A DNA stretch of 64,000 nt from Hyphomicrobiales bacterium (lineage in GTDB: Bacteria > Pseudomonadota > Alphaproteobacteria > Rhizobiales > Beijerinckiaceae), in assembly GCA_019075905.1 (NCBI GenBank), contig JAGXAM010000004.1:62001-126000 (forward strand). The letters run 5' to 3'. The translations under genes were made by a program, and so were the position numbers. Position 1 is the stretch's first letter, and each line of letters opens with the position of its first letter. The notes under the pieces are model-generated. The model was given only the letters and a program-made list of their open reading frames with translations. It ran no database searches and was not told the origin of the DNA. This document shows, piece after piece, positions 17,912-26,145 of the stretch.

Positions 17912-19108
17912 ATGTTGAGACAAACCATTCTTGTCGCAGGCGGCGGTATCGGCGGGCTGACGGCGGCCCTCGCGCTGGCGCGGCACGGCTTCAAGGTGCA
18001 CGTGCTGGAAAAATCAGCGAAATTCGGCGAGGTCGGCGCTGGCATCCAGCTTGGCCCCAATGCCTTTCATGTGTTTGACCAGCTCGGGGTCGGCGATGCC
18101 GCCCGCCATATGGCCGTGTTCATCGACCGGCTGCGGCTGATGGATGCCATCAGCGGCGAGGAAATCGCTCGCATCAATCTTGGCGAGGCGTTCCGCGCCC
18201 GCTTCAAAAATCCTTATGGCGTCGTGCATCGTGGCGATTTGCACAAGGTGTTTCTCGAAGCCTGCGTCGCCCATCCGCAGGTGACGCTGCACACCAATGC
18301 CCAGGTTGTGTCTTATGCGCAGGACGGCACCGGCGTCAGCGCCATGCTCGCCGATGGCAGCACCATCAAGGGCGACGCCCTGGTCGGCGCCGACGGCCTA
18401 TGGTCGAAAATCCGCGCGCAGATGCTCGGCGATGGCGCGCCGCGTGTCACCGGCCATTCGACTTATCGCAGCGTCATTCCCACCGAAGCCATGCCCGAGG
18501 ATTTGCGCTGGAACGCCGCAACACTCTGGGCCGGGCCGAAGTGCCACATCGTGCATTATCCGCTGTCCGGCTGGAAAGTGTTCAATCTCGTCGTCACATA
18601 CCACAACCAGGCTCCGGCGCCGGTGGCGGGTCAGCCGGTCAGCCGGGAGGAGGTGGCGCGGGGCTTTGCGCATGTCCACCCGACCGCGCGCAAAATCATC
18701 GACATCGGCCAGGACTGGAAATTATGGGTGCTGTGCGACCGCGACCCGACCGACCGCTGGACTGACGGCCATGTGGCGCTGCTCGGCGATGCCGCACATC
18801 CAACCCTGCAATATCTGGCGCAGGGGGCCTGCATGGCGATGGAGGATTCGCTCTGTCTGGCCGAAGAACTCGCCGGGCGCCCGCATGACCTTGCCGCGGC
18901 GCTGGACAGCTACCGCATCAGGCGCGCCCAGCGCACTGCCCATGTGCAACTGATCTCGCGGGAAATCGGCGAGCATATTTACCACCCGGCCGGTGTTCAC
19001 GCCGCGCTGCGCAACACGATCATGAGTGCCAAGAGCGACGAGCAATGGTTCGAGGTCATGGCCTGGCTTTATGATGGCCCGAAACCGCACGCAAAGGCGC
19101 CCGCCTAG
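17912..19108 (+). CDS. FAD-dependent 3-hydroxybenzoate 6-monooxygenase
   Basis: 398-residue flavoprotein hydroxylase. The dinucleotide-binding GGGIGGL is at residues 10-16, the DG motif VGADGLWSKIR near 160, and the GD motif LLGDAAHPTLQYLAQGACMA near 290-310. The last motif, with its Gln-Tyr, is typical of 3-hydroxybenzoate 6-hydroxylases (MhbM, XlnD, NagX) more than salicylate 1-hydroxylases. It would make gentisate from 3-hydroxybenzoate using NADH and O2, feeding the divergent dioxygenase. Salicylate 5-hydroxylation uses unrelated enzymes, so this is the likely entry step. Its 3' end from 18992 is repeated at 24871. Confidence 0.82.
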   Translation: MLRQTILVAGGGIGGLTAALALARHGFKVHVLEKSAKFGEVGAGIQLGPNAFHVFDQLGVGDAARHMAVFIDRLRLMDAISGEEIARINLGEAFRARFKNPYGVVHRGDLHKVFLEACVAHPQVTLHTNAQVVSYAQDGTGVSAMLADGSTIKGDALVGADGLWSKIRAQMLGDGAPRVTGHSTYRSVIPTEAMPEDLRWNAATLWAGPKCHIVHYPLSGWKVFNLVVTYHNQAPAPVAGQPVSREEVARGFAHVHPTARKIIDIGQDWKLWVLCDRDPTDRWTDGHVALLGDAAHPTLQYLAQGACMAMEDSLCLAEELAGRPHDLAAALDSYRIRRAQRTAHVQLISREIGEHIYHPAGVHAALRNTIMSAKSDEQWFEVMAWLYDGPKPHAKAPA

Positions 19109-19265
19109 CCGCAACCTTGCGGCAGGTTGCCTCGCTTGCGGGCCAATGTTAGTCGCACCGCGGCCCGCTTTACGAAACTTGGCCGATCTATCATTTCATC
19201 GCCGATCAGTCCGATGGCACGCTTTATGGCGCCGGAGGCAATGCCTGGTTTGGCCCGGCGGTGTG
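18992..19265 (+). repeat. Left copy of the direct repeat flanking the secretion island
   Basis: Bases 18992-19151 match 24871-25030 with two differences in 160; bases 19152-19265 match 25146-25259 with eight differences in 114. The left copy lacks the 115 bases present at 25031-25145 on the right. It holds the 3' end of the monooxygenase gene, the intergenic bases and a headless piece of the BNR gene. Confidence 0.92.
19152..19265 (+). pseudogene. Headless fragment of the BNR-repeat gene
   Basis: Matches codons 30-68 of the intact gene at 25057. The 115-base deletion removed the start codon and first codons, and the frame meets TGA exactly where similarity ends. Cys, His and Pro codons of the intact copy have become Tyr, Tyr and Gln codons here. 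A remnant created when the island entered. Confidence 0.88.
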
Positions 19266-19404
19266 ATAATGGCCGCCGCCGCTCAAGGCCTCGTCCGGGC
19301 ATGAAACCTGTGGCCATCGACCGTTGGAGAGGTCTTCGTAACCACGACACTATAAAGGCAGCGCAAAAAAGTGGTTGTTACCCGATTGTTAAGGGTCGCC
19401 GCCC

Positions 19405-20757
19405 ATGGGGTGTGAGTGCAAGCGTTCTCTGAGCGCAAACTTCCATGTAGTCAGCCTTACAGTGAGTGATGCAGTGGCCACTATCCTCAAGAATGCGAGC
19501 GACCCGACGACGGTGATCAACGGGCCTCAATATGGTTCCGCAACAATCGAGGGAACGAGCGGCACCGATGTCATCAACGCCTATGGCTATTTCAACACGA
19601 TCTACGACAACGGCGGCAACGATATTGTCAACGCCGGGGCTGGATCGTCAACCGTTTATACGGGATCTGGCGCTGTAATTGTCAACCTCAACGGCTATTC
19701 CGACACCGTCATCGGCGGCGATGGCTCGGATACGGTGTTGGGCTCCGCAGGTCTCGCAACAATTGACCTCGGAAATGGCAACGACAATGTGTCAACCTCT
19801 GGCTGGTGGAACACCATCAAGCTCGGCAATGGCAATGACGTTGTCGCCGGCGGCCAGGGCAATGAAACGATCCTTCTGGGCGACGGCAATGACAATGTCT
19901 CAACCTCCGGCTGGTGGAACACGATCAAGCTTGGCAACGGCAACGACCTTGTTACTGCGGGCGCGGGCAATGCCAATATCGCGTTGGGCGATGGAACTGA
20001 CCGCGTCACGCTGGGTGGCTATTGGGACACCATGGTCGCAGGCAATGGCAACGACATCGTCACCGGCGGTCAGGGCAATGAAACGATCCTGCTTGGCAAC
20101 GGCAACGACAATGTCTCAACCTCCGGCTGGTGGAACACGATCAAGCTCGGCAATGGCAATGACATCGTCGCTGGCGGTCAGGGCAATGAAACGATCTTGC
20201 TTGGCAATGGCAATGACAATGTCTCAAGCTCCGGCTGGTGGAACACCTTCGAGCTCGGCAACGGCAATGACGTTGTTTCTGCGGGCAGCGGCGCCGACAC
20301 TGTTGTCGCCGGATCGGGCAACGACACCATCAACCTCGCAGGCTGGTCCAATAACGTGACGTTGGGGGCGGGCGCCGACATCATCAATGGCGGCCAGGGC
20401 GGCGACAGCATCACCCTGGCTGGCGGTTCGGCGACGCTCAATCTGGGCGGTTACGGTGAGCATGTGACGCTCAATGGCGGCGAGAGCGCCACGATTGTCG
20501 ATTACGCTGGCGGGCTGCGCGTCGATATCGGCGCCAGCAGCGGGACGGACGTGATTTCAGGCTTTACCGCGGATGGCGGCGGCGTGATCAATCTGTTGAA
20601 CGGAGCGGGCGGCTATACTTCGGCGAGCGAAATCATGAACTCGCTGCACGCCGATGGGCATGGTGGGACGCTGCTAGCACTTGGGACCTCCGGCTCGATC
20701 GATTTGACAGGGACCGCGCCGTCGCAATTGCATCAAGGAAATTTCGCGATTGGCTAG
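19405..20757 (+). CDS. RTX-like beta-roll protein, probable type I secretion substrate
   Basis: 450 residues, almost wholly made of nine 36-residue units from residue 50 to about 373. Each unit is four nonapeptides: two calcium-type turns such as LGNGNDNVS and LGNGNDVVA, one aromatic turn such as TSGWWNTIK, and one GGQGNETIL-like turn. A short C-terminal tail ending LHQGNFAIG replaces a Sec signal, as in type I substrates. ATG at 19405 has AAGGG upstream; a GTG at 19462 is an alternative start. No enzymatic domain is seen, so it may be an extracellular structural or matrix protein. The exporter genes follow on the same strand. Confidence 0.85.
   Translation: MGCECKRSLSANFHVVSLTVSDAVATILKNASDPTTVINGPQYGSATIEGTSGTDVINAYGYFNTIYDNGGNDIVNAGAGSSTVYTGSGAVIVNLNGYSDTVIGGDGSDTVLGSAGLATIDLGNGNDNVSTSGWWNTIKLGNGNDVVAGGQGNETILLGDGNDNVSTSGWWNTIKLGNGNDLVTAGAGNANIALGDGTDRVTLGGYWDTMVAGNGNDIVTGGQGNETILLGNGNDNVSTSGWWNTIKLGNGNDIVAGGQGNETILLGNGNDNVSSSGWWNTFELGNGNDVVSAGSGADTVVAGSGNDTINLAGWSNNVTLGAGADIINGGQGGDSITLAGGSATLNLGGYGEHVTLNGGESATIVDYAGGLRVDIGASSGTDVISGFTADGGGVINLLNGAGGYTSASEIMNSLHADGHGGTLLALGTSGSIDLTGTAPSQLHQGNFAIG
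19552..20523 (+). repeat. Nine coding repeats of 108 bases in the RTX-like gene
   Basis: Units begin at 19552, 19660, 19768, 19876, 19984, 20092, 20200, 20308 and 20416 with no length variation. Units three, four, six and seven are nearly identical in protein sequence; the outer ones are more divergent. The period equals 36 residues, four turns of a beta-roll. Confidence 0.9.
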
Positions 20758-20771
20758 GAGATGTCTGTGGT

Positions 20772-20786
20772 GCCCCGCAATGGGGC
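20772..20786 (+). terminator. Weak stem-loop after the RTX-like gene
   Basis: GCCCC-GCAAT-GGGGC forms a five-pair hairpin 15 bases after the stop, without a T run. It could attenuate transcription between the substrate gene and exporter genes or simply protect the mRNA end. The rest of the 304-base gap (20758-21061) shows nothing else convincing apart from the strong ribosome binding site of the next gene. Confidence 0.25.
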
Positions 20787-21061
20787 GGTACACACGATGG
20801 GTATTGGCTGGTTGATGCGGGGATGCGCGGTCGGGGCGGGAGCGATTGATCAGGCGGAATGATGGGGTGGCAAGACGGTGGCGTTTGGAACGAAACCGCG
20901 TGGTGGTCCGGTCGTTGACGGCAAGGAATCGCTGAACATGACCCGCGGCGGCCAATCGACCATGCCCGTGCCTCGCTCAGGCATCGCCGAACACGCTCGG
21001 GACCCGCGCGCATGGAAGCGGTTGAGGCGCGCGATCGCAGCTCATTTGGGGGGAGAGGTCA

Positions 21062-23242
21062 ATGAGGGCGCTGCGGCAAACGGACCTTCAGCCGGAAATC
21101 GAAGCCAGGCTGCTGCCTGACACCGGCCTTTGCGCCCTGGCGCTGATTTCGAGCTATTACCGGATCGCCGCCGAGCCTGCGCAGTTGCGCCATCAGCTGG
21201 CTTTGTCCGGTCGCTTCGCCGCAGCAAGCGACCTGGTGCGGGCTGCCCGCCTCCTGGGGCTGAAATCCCGCATTCTGCAAAATCTGCGACAAAAGCGCTT
21301 CGCCGCTTTGCCGCTGCCGGCGCTGATCGGTCTCGCCAATGGCGGCTTTGCCGTGCTGGCCGCCGGATCGAGCAAGGAGCGGCTGCGGCTGATCGATCCG
21401 GTCAATCGCAAGGCGCGGGAAGCGAGTTCCGAGGAGATCGCAGCGCTGTCCTCGGGCGAAGTCGTGCTCGTCACCCGGCGTCTTGGCGGCGCGGGCTCAG
21501 ATCCCGGCGCCTTTGGCTTCAAGTGGTTCCTGCCGTCACTCCTGCGCTACCGTCGGCCGCTGGCACAGGTGGTCACGGCCTCGCTGTTCGTCCAGCTGTT
21601 CGCCCTGGCGACGCCGATCTTCTTTCAGCTGGTGGTCGACAAGGTGCTGGTGCACAAGGGTGCCTCAACGCTGATCGTGCTGATCATCGGCATGGTCACG
21701 CTTGGCTTCTTCGAGTCCATCCTGCAGTTTCTGCGCACCTATACCCTCTCCCACACCACCAACCGCATCGACGTGGAGTTGGGGCGACGCCTGTTCCATC
21801 ATCTATTCCGTCTGCCGCTCGCCTATTTCGAGACCCGCCCTGCCGGACAGACGGTAGCCCGCGTGCGCGAGCTCGAAACGGTTCGCGGCTTTTTAACCGG
21901 CCAGGGCCTGACTTCGATCCTCGACCTGGTGTTCACGGTGGTTTTCTTCATCGTGATGTTCATCTATTCGGTCAAGCTTTCGCTGATAGTCTTGGCGACG
22001 ATCCCCGTCTTTCTGCTGATTGCCACGTTGATCCGGCCCTTCTTGCGCGATCGGATCAACGAGAAATTCAACCGCGGCGCGCAATCGCAGCAGTTCCTGG
22101 TCGAATCGATCGTTGGCGCCCAGACGCTCAAGGCGGCGAGCGTCGAGCCGATGATGCAAGCCCAATGGGAGGAGCGGCTCGCGGCCTATGTCCGCACCTC
22201 CTTCGACGTCGGCGTGCTTGGCGCCTTCGGCCAGAATCTCATTCAGTATATCAGCAAGATCACCACCGCCTTGATCCTGTTCTTCGGGGCAAGGGCGGTG
22301 ATGAACGGCACGATGACCGTCGGCGAGTTGATCGCCTTCAACATGATCGCGGCCCAGGTGACGCAGCCGATCCTTCGCCTGTCGCAATTGTGGCAGGATT
22401 TCCAGCAGGTGCAGGTTTCGGTGGCCCGACTGGGTGACATTCTCAACGCCCCGCCGGAGCCGACGCCGCAAAGCTTCCTCACCCTGCCGCCGCTGCGCGG
22501 CGCTGTCGAATTCCGCGACGTGTCGATGCGCTATCGCCCCGACGCGCCCGAAGCCCTGCGCCACATCAGCCTGGCAATCGCGCCGGGCGAAGTGGTCGGC
22601 GTGGTGGGCCAATCTGGCTCCGGCAAATCGACCTTGACCAAGCTGGTCCAGCGCCTCTACAGCCCGCAGTCAGGTCAGGTTATGATTGACGGCGTCGACG
22701 CGGCGCAACTCGATCCCGGCTGGCTGCGCCGTCAGATTGGCGTCGTCCTGCAGGAAAATATCCTGTTCAACCGCACTCTCCATGAGAACATCGCGCTTGG
22801 CGATCCTGCCTTGCCGCGCGCCCTTGTGATGCGGGCTGCGCGGCTCGCCGGCGCCGACGAATTCATCGCCAAGCTGCCGCAAGGTTATGACACGTTGATC
22901 GAGGAACGCGGCGCCAATCTGTCGGGTGGCCAGCGCCAACGCATCGCCATCGCGAGGGCCCTTGTCACCAATCCCCGCATTCTCATCCTCGACGAGGCGA
23001 CCTCGGCGCTTGATTATGAAAGCGAGCGCACTGTCCAGAACAACATGAGCGCCATTACCCGCGGCCGCACGACGCTCATCATCGCCCATCGCCTGGCGGC
23101 GCTGCGCCCCTGTACCCGCATCATCGCCATGGACGGCGGCCAGATCGTCGAAATCGGCTCACATGACGAGCTTTTGGCGCGCGGCGGTCTTTACGCGAGG
23201 CTATGGCGCTTGCAGTCGGATCAGTCGAGGGTGGACGCATGA
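21062..23242 (+). CDS. Type I secretion ABC transporter, HlyB family
   Basis: 726 residues: C39-like domain (1 to about 150), six-helix membrane domain (about 160-450) and ATPase domain with Walker A GQSGSGKST at 516-524, signature LSGGQRQR at 620-627 and Walker B Asp644. In the C39-like domain the peptidase cysteine position is threonine (DTGLCALAL) and the catalytic histidine segment reads GGFAVLAA, so it is a non-cleaving substrate-docking domain as in HlyB. ATG at 21062 follows GGGGGGAGAGG. It exports the RTX-like protein with the adaptor encoded next; no outer-membrane partner is in the island. Confidence 0.93.
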   Translation: MRALRQTDLQPEIEARLLPDTGLCALALISSYYRIAAEPAQLRHQLALSGRFAAASDLVRAARLLGLKSRILQNLRQKRFAALPLPALIGLANGGFAVLAAGSSKERLRLIDPVNRKAREASSEEIAALSSGEVVLVTRRLGGAGSDPGAFGFKWFLPSLLRYRRPLAQVVTASLFVQLFALATPIFFQLVVDKVLVHKGASTLIVLIIGMVTLGFFESILQFLRTYTLSHTTNRIDVELGRRLFHHLFRLPLAYFETRPAGQTVARVRELETVRGFLTGQGLTSILDLVFTVVFFIVMFIYSVKLSLIVLATIPVFLLIATLIRPFLRDRINEKFNRGAQSQQFLVESIVGAQTLKAASVEPMMQAQWEERLAAYVRTSFDVGVLGAFGQNLIQYISKITTALILFFGARAVMNGTMTVGELIAFNMIAAQVTQPILRLSQLWQDFQQVQVSVARLGDILNAPPEPTPQSFLTLPPLRGAVEFRDVSMRYRPDAPEALRHISLAIAPGEVVGVVGQSGSGKSTLTKLVQRLYSPQSGQVMIDGVDAAQLDPGWLRRQIGVVLQENILFNRTLHENIALGDPALPRALVMRAARLAGADEFIAKLPQGYDTLIEERGANLSGGQRQRIAIARALVTNPRILILDEATSALDYESERTVQNNMSAITRGRTTLIIAHRLAALRPCTRIIAMDGGQIVEIGSHDELLARGGLYARLWRLQSDQSRVDA

Positions 23243-24792
23243 ACGAGCATGTAGCGCCCCCGAAACTGCCCGAACCCGCGAAGGCCAGACCGGCGGCATT
23301 TCCGACTTCGGGCGTGCACGGGCGCGATCGCGAGTTCCTGCCCGCAGCGCTGGAGATTCTGGAGACACCGCCCGCGCCCGCGCCCGTCGCCTTCATGCTG
23401 ACGATCTGCGCGGTCTTTCTCTTCGCCTTGATCTGGTCCTTCTACGGGCGGCTTGACGTTTACGCCGTCGCTCATGGCAAGGTCGAGGTGGTCGGTCACG
23501 CCAAGGTGATTGAGCCGCTTGATCCCGGACGGGTGATAGCCATTCATGTGACCGAGGGCGCCCCGGTCAAGGCAGGCCAGCTGCTGATTGAACTCGACCC
23601 AACTGAAGCTCTCGCCGACCTGAAAGCCGCCGATGACGCGATGTATTCCAATCAGGCCGATGCCGAACGCCGCACTTTTGCGGTCGCTGCCATTCGCGCG
23701 ATGAAAGGCAAGCTCGACGCGAAAGTCGATGAGAAGGCCGCCGCGAGCGACATTATTGCGCTGGAGACGACAGCGGCAAACGCCGACCAGGACCCGCATT
23801 TTGCCGCTGCGATCCCCAACTTTATACGCGCGCGCGAGCTCGCGGTCTTGCGCGCCGATCTCAGCCGGCTCTCCGATAATCTGGCCGATCTCGACAAGCA
23901 GATGGCGGAAAAGCGGGCGACGCAAAAGCGGCTCGCCATGAGCATCGCTTTCCAGGCCTCGCGGATTCAAACCCTGAACCAACTGGTCAAAGTCCGCCAG
24001 AACGCGATCAAGCTCAAGGTCGGCACCAAGATCAATCTCTATGACGCCATCCAGCAACTCCAGCGCTCGCAGGCTTCGCTAGCCTCCGACCAGGGTCAGC
24101 TGATCGAGACCGCCGCCGCGCTCAGCGAGTTGCAGGGGCAGAAGATCAAGGTGGTGGCGCAATTCATCGCCGACAACCAGAACAAGGCTTCAGGCGCGGC
24201 GCGCAAGGCCGATGAGGCGCGCCAAAGCGCCGCCAAGGCTGCCGCGCGGCTGGCGCGAACCAAACTTTACGCGCCGATCGACGGCATCGTGGAGCAGCTG
24301 TCCGTCACCACGGTCGGGCAGGTCGTCACCACCGGCCAGCAATTGATGAATGTCTCGCCCCGTAACGGGCGGCTTCAGGTCGAGGCCCTCGTGGCGAACG
24401 CCGACATCGGCTTCGTCAGGCTTGGCCAGAAGGCGTCGATCAAGGTTGACGCCTTTCCCTTCACAAGCTTCGGCGCGCTTCGCGGCAAGGTCGTCGCCAT
24501 CGCGCCCGAAGCGGTGGACGAACAGATGGCCAAGCGGGCGCTCGCCAACGCGGTCGCCGGGGCGAACGCCGCCACTGCGTCGCTCGCCAGCTCGCCGGGT
24601 CACCCCGATGTTTTTGTCTTCCCCGTTACCATAGCCCTCGATGAATCCACGATCAAGGTCGGCAACGAGCGCATTCCTATTGCGCCCGGCATGACCACCG
24701 AGGTCGAAATCAAGACCCACAAGCGCCGCGTGATCGATTATTTCCTGTCGCCGCTGGCGAAGGTGAGCTCGGAGGCGTTCCACGAACGGTGA
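23239..24792 (+). CDS. Type I secretion membrane fusion protein, HlyD family
   Basis: 517 residues. A cytoplasmic proline-rich tail of about 48 residues, one membrane segment at about 50-69, a lipoyl-like half, a long alpha-helical hairpin (about 130-340), the second lipoyl half containing APIDGIVEQLSVTTVGQVV, and a beta-barrel with the family C-terminus. It bridges the inner-membrane ABC transporter and an outer-membrane channel. The ATG overlaps the exporter stop (ATGA), so the two are coupled. The outer-membrane partner must be encoded elsewhere, possibly a general TolC. Confidence 0.92.
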   Translation: MNEHVAPPKLPEPAKARPAAFPTSGVHGRDREFLPAALEILETPPAPAPVAFMLTICAVFLFALIWSFYGRLDVYAVAHGKVEVVGHAKVIEPLDPGRVIAIHVTEGAPVKAGQLLIELDPTEALADLKAADDAMYSNQADAERRTFAVAAIRAMKGKLDAKVDEKAAASDIIALETTAANADQDPHFAAAIPNFIRARELAVLRADLSRLSDNLADLDKQMAEKRATQKRLAMSIAFQASRIQTLNQLVKVRQNAIKLKVGTKINLYDAIQQLQRSQASLASDQGQLIETAAALSELQGQKIKVVAQFIADNQNKASGAARKADEARQSAAKAAARLARTKLYAPIDGIVEQLSVTTVGQVVTTGQQLMNVSPRNGRLQVEALVANADIGFVRLGQKASIKVDAFPFTSFGALRGKVVAIAPEAVDEQMAKRALANAVAGANAATASLASSPGHPDVFVFPVTIALDESTIKVGNERIPIAPGMTTEVEIKTHKRRVIDYFLSPLAKVSSEAFHER

Positions 24793-24870
24793 ACCGGGAC
24801 AAGGGGTCGATGCGGTACACGTAGCGTCGCCGCAACCGTGCTCAACGCGCGGTAATATCTTTGGTATTAA

Positions 24871-24987
24871 GGTGTTCACGCCGCGCTGCGCAACACGATC
24901 ATGAGTGCCAAGAGCGACGAGCAATGGTTCGAGGTCATGGCCTGGCTTCATGATGGCCTGAAACCGCACGCAAAGGCGCCCGCCTAG
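24871..24987 (+). pseudogene. 3' fragment of the 3-hydroxybenzoate monooxygenase gene
   Basis: 117 bases identical, save two transitions, to the last 39 codons of the gene ending at 19108, including its stop. There is no start and no upstream frame; sequence before 24871 is unrelated. It marks the right boundary of the inserted island. Confidence 0.9.
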
Positions 24988-25259
24988 CCGCAACCTTGCG
25001 GCAGGTTGCCTCGCTTGCGGGCCAATGTTACTCTCGCCGCGGGCGGCAGGTGACAGGTGGCCATCGTGGCGCGCAAGGTTCAGGTGCTGGTCGGCACCCG
25101 CAAGGGAGCCTTCATTTTCGAGAGCGACGCGGCACGACGCGCCTGGTCGCGGCGCGGCCCGTTTTGCGAAACCTGGCCGATCCATCATTTCATCGCCGAT
25201 CCGTCCGATGGCACGCTTTATGGCGCCGGGGGCAATGCCTGGTTTGGCCCGGCGGTGTG
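24871..25259 (+). repeat. Right copy of the direct repeat flanking the island
   Basis: Complete version of the repeat: monooxygenase 3' fragment, intergenic bases and first 68 codons of the intact BNR gene. It differs from the left copy by ten substitutions and the extra 115 bases at 25031-25145. The right copy is the one that preserves the ancestral junction in full. Confidence 0.9.
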
Positions 25260-26145
25260 GAAATCCACCGATCAGGGCGCCAGCTGGACCCATTCCAGCA
25301 CCGGCCTCGCCTATGCCGAAGGGCAGCCCGGCATCAGTGCCGTCTGGAGTCTCGCGGCGGCGCATGGCCGTCTCTATGCGGGGGTAGAGCCGGCCGGCCT
25401 CTTTGCCAGCGATGATGGCGGCGAGACCTTCGCACCCTTGCCGGCGCTCAATGATCACCCCACCCGCCCGCAATGGAACCCCGGCGGCGCTGGCATGATC
25501 CTGCATCACATCGTGCCCAATCCTGATGATGCGCAGGAATTATGGGTGGCGATCTCTGCCGCCGGCGTGTTCTACACCTGCGATGGCGGCAACAGCTTTT
25601 CGCCCCGCAACAAGGGCACCAGGGCAGATTTCGCGCCCGAAGGCCAGCGCGAGCCGGAAGTCGGCCAATGCGTGCATGGCCTGGCGCTGGCACCGGGCGG
25701 GCGCGGACGGCTCTATCAGCAAAATCACTGCGGCATGTACCGCAGCGACGATGGCGGTGCCCAGTGGCACAGTATCGAGGCCGGCCTGCCGTCCAGCTTC
25801 GGCTTCCCCGCCGTGGCGCATCCGCGCGATCCCGAGCGGTTGTTCATGTTTCCGCTCAACGGCGCCGACCAGGGCCGCTTTCCGGTGGGCGGGCACGCCG
25901 CGCTCTGGACCAGCAGCAATGCCGGGTCGAGCTGGCGGGCCTGCAGCAACGGCCTGCCCGATGACGCCTATTTTGGCGTGCTGCGCCAGGCCATGGCGGC
26001 GGACAGGCTGGAACCGGCCGGAATTTATATCGGCGCCAGCAACGGCACCTTGTTTGCCAGCGCCGATGAAGGCGAGAGCTTCATGACCCTGGCCGAAAAC
26101 CTGCCGGTCATTTCCTCGATCGAGACGCATGCGTTTGATGGTTGA
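25057..26145 (+). CDS. BNR/sialidase-like beta-propeller protein of unknown function
   Basis: 362 residues with repeated Asp-box-like turns (STDQGASWTHSS, SDDGGETFAPLP, CDGGNSFSPRN, SDDGGAQWHSIE, SSNAGSSWRACS, SADEGESFMTLA) that fold as a propeller in sialidases and related proteins. Catalytic sialidase arginines were not identifiable, and no signal peptide is present, so a cytoplasmic, non-sialidase role is likely. The first visible start is a GTG at 25057 preceded by GGTGACAGG. It overlaps the following MoaD/ThiS-like gene, a pairing seen in other bacteria but with no known task. The 5' end is duplicated at 19152-19265. Confidence 0.8.
   Translation: MAIVARKVQVLVGTRKGAFIFESDAARRAWSRRGPFCETWPIHHFIADPSDGTLYGAGGNAWFGPAVWKSTDQGASWTHSSTGLAYAEGQPGISAVWSLAAAHGRLYAGVEPAGLFASDDGGETFAPLPALNDHPTRPQWNPGGAGMILHHIVPNPDDAQELWVAISAAGVFYTCDGGNSFSPRNKGTRADFAPEGQREPEVGQCVHGLALAPGGRGRLYQQNHCGMYRSDDGGAQWHSIEAGLPSSFGFPAVAHPRDPERLFMFPLNGADQGRFPVGGHAALWTSSNAGSSWRACSNGLPDDAYFGVLRQAMAADRLEPAGIYIGASNGTLFASADEGESFMTLAENLPVISSIETHAFDG

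Larger units (their letters stand above)
19266..24870 (+). mobile_element. Inserted type I secretion island
   Basis: About 5.6 kb between the two repeat copies holding only an RTX-like protein gene, an exporter ATPase gene and an adaptor gene. It separates the monooxygenase gene from the BNR gene, whose junction sequence is present on both sides. No transposase, integrase or clear terminal inverted repeat is visible, so the mechanism (for example single crossover of a circle carrying the junction) is inference. No obvious composition break could be judged by eye. Confidence 0.7.

Noticed and set aside
19768-20307. Regular 108-base repeats considered as a CRISPR or tandem DNA array
   Set aside because: They are in frame, encode calcium-type nonapeptides and lack unique spacers, so they are protein repeats.
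20878-21120. Short plus-strand frame between the RTX-like gene and the exporter gene
   Set aside because: No family likeness, no good ribosome binding site, and it overlaps the start of the exporter gene.
23239-24792. HlyD adaptor considered as part of the 37.6-43.6 kb export cluster
   Set aside because: It overlaps its own ABC exporter gene and lies inside a bounded island, so it belongs to that type I system.
24850-24870. Short inverted repeat TAATA...TATTA considered as a transposon end
   Set aside because: Only five pairs, no matching copy at the left boundary and no transposase gene.
24190-25509. Minus-strand frame running across the right island boundary
   Set aside because: Opposite the HlyD gene, the repeat copy and the BNR gene; no motif and no ribosome binding site.
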